Source of the DNA: Sphingorhabdus contaminans
Lineage (GTDB): Bacteria; Pseudomonadota; Alphaproteobacteria; Sphingomonadales; Sphingomonadaceae
Length of the DNA: 64,000 nucleotides
NCBI RefSeq assembly: GCF_007280415.1
Contig: NZ_VKKU01000002.1
Span: forward strand, 186,001-250,000
Direction: 5' to 3'
Numbering within the stretch: position 1 is the first letter of the stretch; each line of letters starts with the position of its first letter. Shown here in pieces: positions 62,151-64,000 of this stretch. The position numbers and the translations under genes are program-made. The notes beneath the pieces were generated by a model. The model was given only the letters and a program-made list of their open reading frames with translations. It was not told the origin of the DNA and searched no databases.

Positions 62151-62515
62151 TTCGATTGCACCGGTTTGGGTAAGGGTTGGTCCGCCGCCGATGCCGCGGC
62201 CAGTTCGCGCAGCATCTGGCGGGTACAGGCATCAAGCACGGCGCCATCACGCGGCTTGGTGGCGCTGGCTTGCGCGGCTTCCTGCATGGCGAGCGCGACG
62301 ACTTCGCGGGGCTGGCCGGTTTCGAAGACGATCCGGTCGCCGACTATCCCTGCCCAGCGCTTTCCATTTGCCTGCACATCCGTGCCGCCGGCAATGCCGC
62401 GCTTTTGCGCATCGGCCTGCACGGCAATTTCCACAACGCAGGCAATGTCGCGCTGGTGTATTTCCGAAAGGGCAGACGGTGCCGCGGGTGCAAGCAGAAG
62501 AGCAAAGATAAGCAT
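62147..62515 (-). CDS. Hypothetical secreted protein
   Basis: A 122-residue protein with a leader ([16 protein letters not shown]) and mature region having [20 protein letters not shown] and [17 protein letters not shown]. Two cysteines (IACVV, ACTRQ) may pair. It overlaps the VOC gene by four bases, so they are co-translated. The family is unknown. Confidence 0.65.
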   Translation of the reverse strand: MLIFALLLAPAAPSALSEIHQRDIACVVEIAVQADAQKRGIAGGTDVQANGKRWAGIVGDRIVFETGQPREVVALAMQEAAQASATKPRDGAVLDACTRQMLRELAAASAADQPLPKPVQSK

Positions 62516-62626
62516 GAGGTGGCCCTAGCATCTGCTTTCTGAATGCACAGCAACATTGTGCAAAAAGCCGTCATCACCCTGCCTGCTCTGTTGCTTTTGT
62601 CCCCGCCCAGAGGCAAAGACGGCGCC

Positions 62627-64000
62627 GTGCAGAAAATCCCCGCATTCCTTCTGAAATATCCCCGCTGGTCCGCGTTGGTCGCCGGGGCCCTTTCCGCCGC
62701 CGGATTTGAGCCACTGGGGCTATGGCCGCTGACCCTGCTCTGCTTCGCGCTGCTGATCCATCTGGTGGGCCAAGCATCGGGTGCGCGGCGTGCGGCCATG
62801 CTCGGCTGGCTGTTCGGTGTCGGCCATTTCAGCGCAGGCAATAACTGGATCGCGGTCGCCTTCACCTTTCAGGCGGCAATGCCGATCTGGCTCGGTTATT
62901 TTGCCGTGGTCACGCTGGCGCTGTATCTCGCGGTCTATCCCGCGCTGGCGGCAGGCGGGGCCTGGTGGATCCGCAACCGGGTGCAAAACGCAGCGACATC
63001 CGGCGCACTATTGTCCCTGATCCTCGCCTTTGCCGGTTGCTGGACGATCAGTGAATGGCTGCGCAGCTGGGTCTTTACCGGCTTTGCCTGGAATCCGCTG
63101 GCGGTCATCTGGCAATCGCAGCTCGAACTTGCCCGCGCGGCGAGCCTGCTCGGGACTTATGGTCTTTCGGCGGTCGTCGTGATGACGTCAGGGTTGCTGC
63201 TGCTCGCGCTGCACCGGCAGTGGCGGCCTTTGCTGGCGGGGGGTGCGACGCTCGCCGGATTATGGCTGTTCGGTTTGCTCATTCCCGCAACGCCCGGCCC
63301 GCTTACCGGACCGCGCCTGACCATCGTCCAGCCCGATATCTCGCAGGCCGACAAATATGAGCCCGGCTATGAAGCCATCAATTTCGCAAAGCTCGCGATG
63401 AACAGCCGTCCCCTGCCCGACCAGGGCCCGCGCCTGCTGCTCTGGCCCGAGGCGGCGTTGCCGGATTATCTGGAGGATGGATATCCCTACCGCTATTACC
63501 AGTTCCAGCCGGGCGAAAGCGCTGCAGGCGCGCGGGCACGTCTGACAACCCTGATGCAGGACGGCGATGTGCTGGTCACGGGGGCCAACCGGCTCGTCAT
63601 TGAAAAGGGCCAGTTGGTCGCCGCCCGCAACAGCGTCAGCGCGCTTGATTCCAACGGCACATTGCTGGGCCATTATGACAAGGCGCATCTGGTTCCCTAT
63701 GGCGAATATCTGCCTGTGCCCTGGCTGCTCCGTCCCCTTGGACTTGCGCGGCTGGTGCCGGGCGATCTCGATTTCTGGCCCGGGCCCGGCCCGCAGACTT
63801 TGGCCGTCAAAATCGGTGGGAAGCGAGTGAAGGTGGGTTTGCAAATCTGCTATGAAATCATCTTTTCCGGCCAGGTGGTCGACAGCACGAAGCGCCCCGA
63901 CTTCATCTTCAACCCGTCCAACGACGCCTGGTTCGGAACCGTCGGCCCACCGCAGCATCTGGCGCAGGCGCGGCTACGCGCGATCGAGGAAGGCCTTCCT
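62627..64000 (+). CDS. lnt: Apolipoprotein N-acyltransferase, 5' part (cut by window end)
   Basis: The first 458 codons of Lnt, which N-acylates mature lipoproteins. Six to eight membrane helices (ALSAAGFEPLGLWPLTLLCF) precede the nitrilase-like catalytic domain. The catalytic Glu is in LLLWPEAALPDY, the Lys in DKAHLVPYGEYLP, and the Cys in VGLQICYEIIF. The GTG start gives the usual N-terminus; an in-frame ATG at 62543 would add 28 residues without an RBS. The gene is divergent from the secreted protein gene. Confidence 0.92.
   Translation, partial: MQKIPAFLLKYPRWSALVAGALSAAGFEPLGLWPLTLLCFALLIHLVGQASGARRAAMLGWLFGVGHFSAGNNWIAVAFTFQAAMPIWLGYFAVVTLALYLAVYPALAAGGAWWIRNRVQNAATSGALLSLILAFAGCWTISEWLRSWVFTGFAWNPLAVIWQSQLELARAASLLGTYGLSAVVVMTSGLLLLALHRQWRPLLAGGATLAGLWLFGLLIPATPGPLTGPRLTIVQPDISQADKYEPGYEAINFAKLAMNSRPLPDQGPRLLLWPEAALPDYLEDGYPYRYYQFQPGESAAGARARLTTLMQDGDVLVTGANRLVIEKGQLVAARNSVSALDSNGTLLGHYDKAHLVPYGEYLPVPWLLRPLGLARLVPGDLDFWPGPGPQTLAVKIGGKRVKVGLQICYEIIFSGQVVDSTKRPDFIFNPSNDAWFGTVGPPQHLAQARLRAIEEGLP

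Overview
The window is a GC-rich stretch (AT-rich only in a few patches) of what looks like an alphaproteobacterial chromosome, most likely Sphingomonadaceae (Sphingorhabdus/Sphingopyxis-like). The inference rests on an RcGTA-type structural cluster with sphingomonad-style small proteins, several exact EcfG-type promoters (GGAAC-N16-CGTT), a STAS-fused MlaE, a PiuC/TonB siderophore receptor pair with Fur boxes, and core genes glnD, lgt and lnt. No rRNA, tRNA, CRISPR, integrase or transposase gene was seen.

Layout. 1-5861: housekeeping and metabolic genes (EamA exporter end, WS/DGAT acyltransferase, alpha/beta hydrolase, SDR, pgeF, SLC13 carrier). 5940-7897: small accessory genes (two lipoproteins, a membrane protein with a degenerate acyl-carrier-like N-terminus). 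8060-13672: PLP sulfur enzyme, HAD phosphatase and a four-gene Mla/MCE lipid transporter. 13729-19961: methyltransferase and MarR regulator divergent over a large palindrome, then two hydrolases and an AraC regulator. A ~250 bp repeat occurs at 6831 and, inverted, at 14905.

20069-31967 is a stress island. Manganese catalase, DUF2061, MBL hydrolase, SDR, zinc alcohol dehydrogenase and SRPBCC genes lie in one direction. A PRC-barrel gene faces a K+ channel/anion-permease operon across a pair of EcfG promoters. An orphan complete sdhB, a Thr/Gly-rich lipoprotein and a PAS-GGDEF-EAL protein follow. Another EcfG site precedes the SRPBCC gene and one precedes ompA, so these look like parts of one general-stress regulon.

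32133-41685 holds a kelch lipoprotein, a small secreted protein, midA-lgt, an acyl-CoA ligase, glnD and ompA.

41844-56201 is a gene transfer agent-like cluster, all on the minus strand apart from two small plus-strand genes. It runs portal, DUF6127, protease, capsid, four fibre-like genes, connector, adaptor, tail completion, major tail, gp10, chaperone, tape measure, DUF2460 fusion, DUF2163, NlpC/P60 peptidase, tail tip and DUF2793. No terminase is next to the portal gene. 56456-64000 returns to chromosomal genes: PiuC and siderophore receptor, GST, YqaA, VOC protein and lnt, which is cut by the window end.
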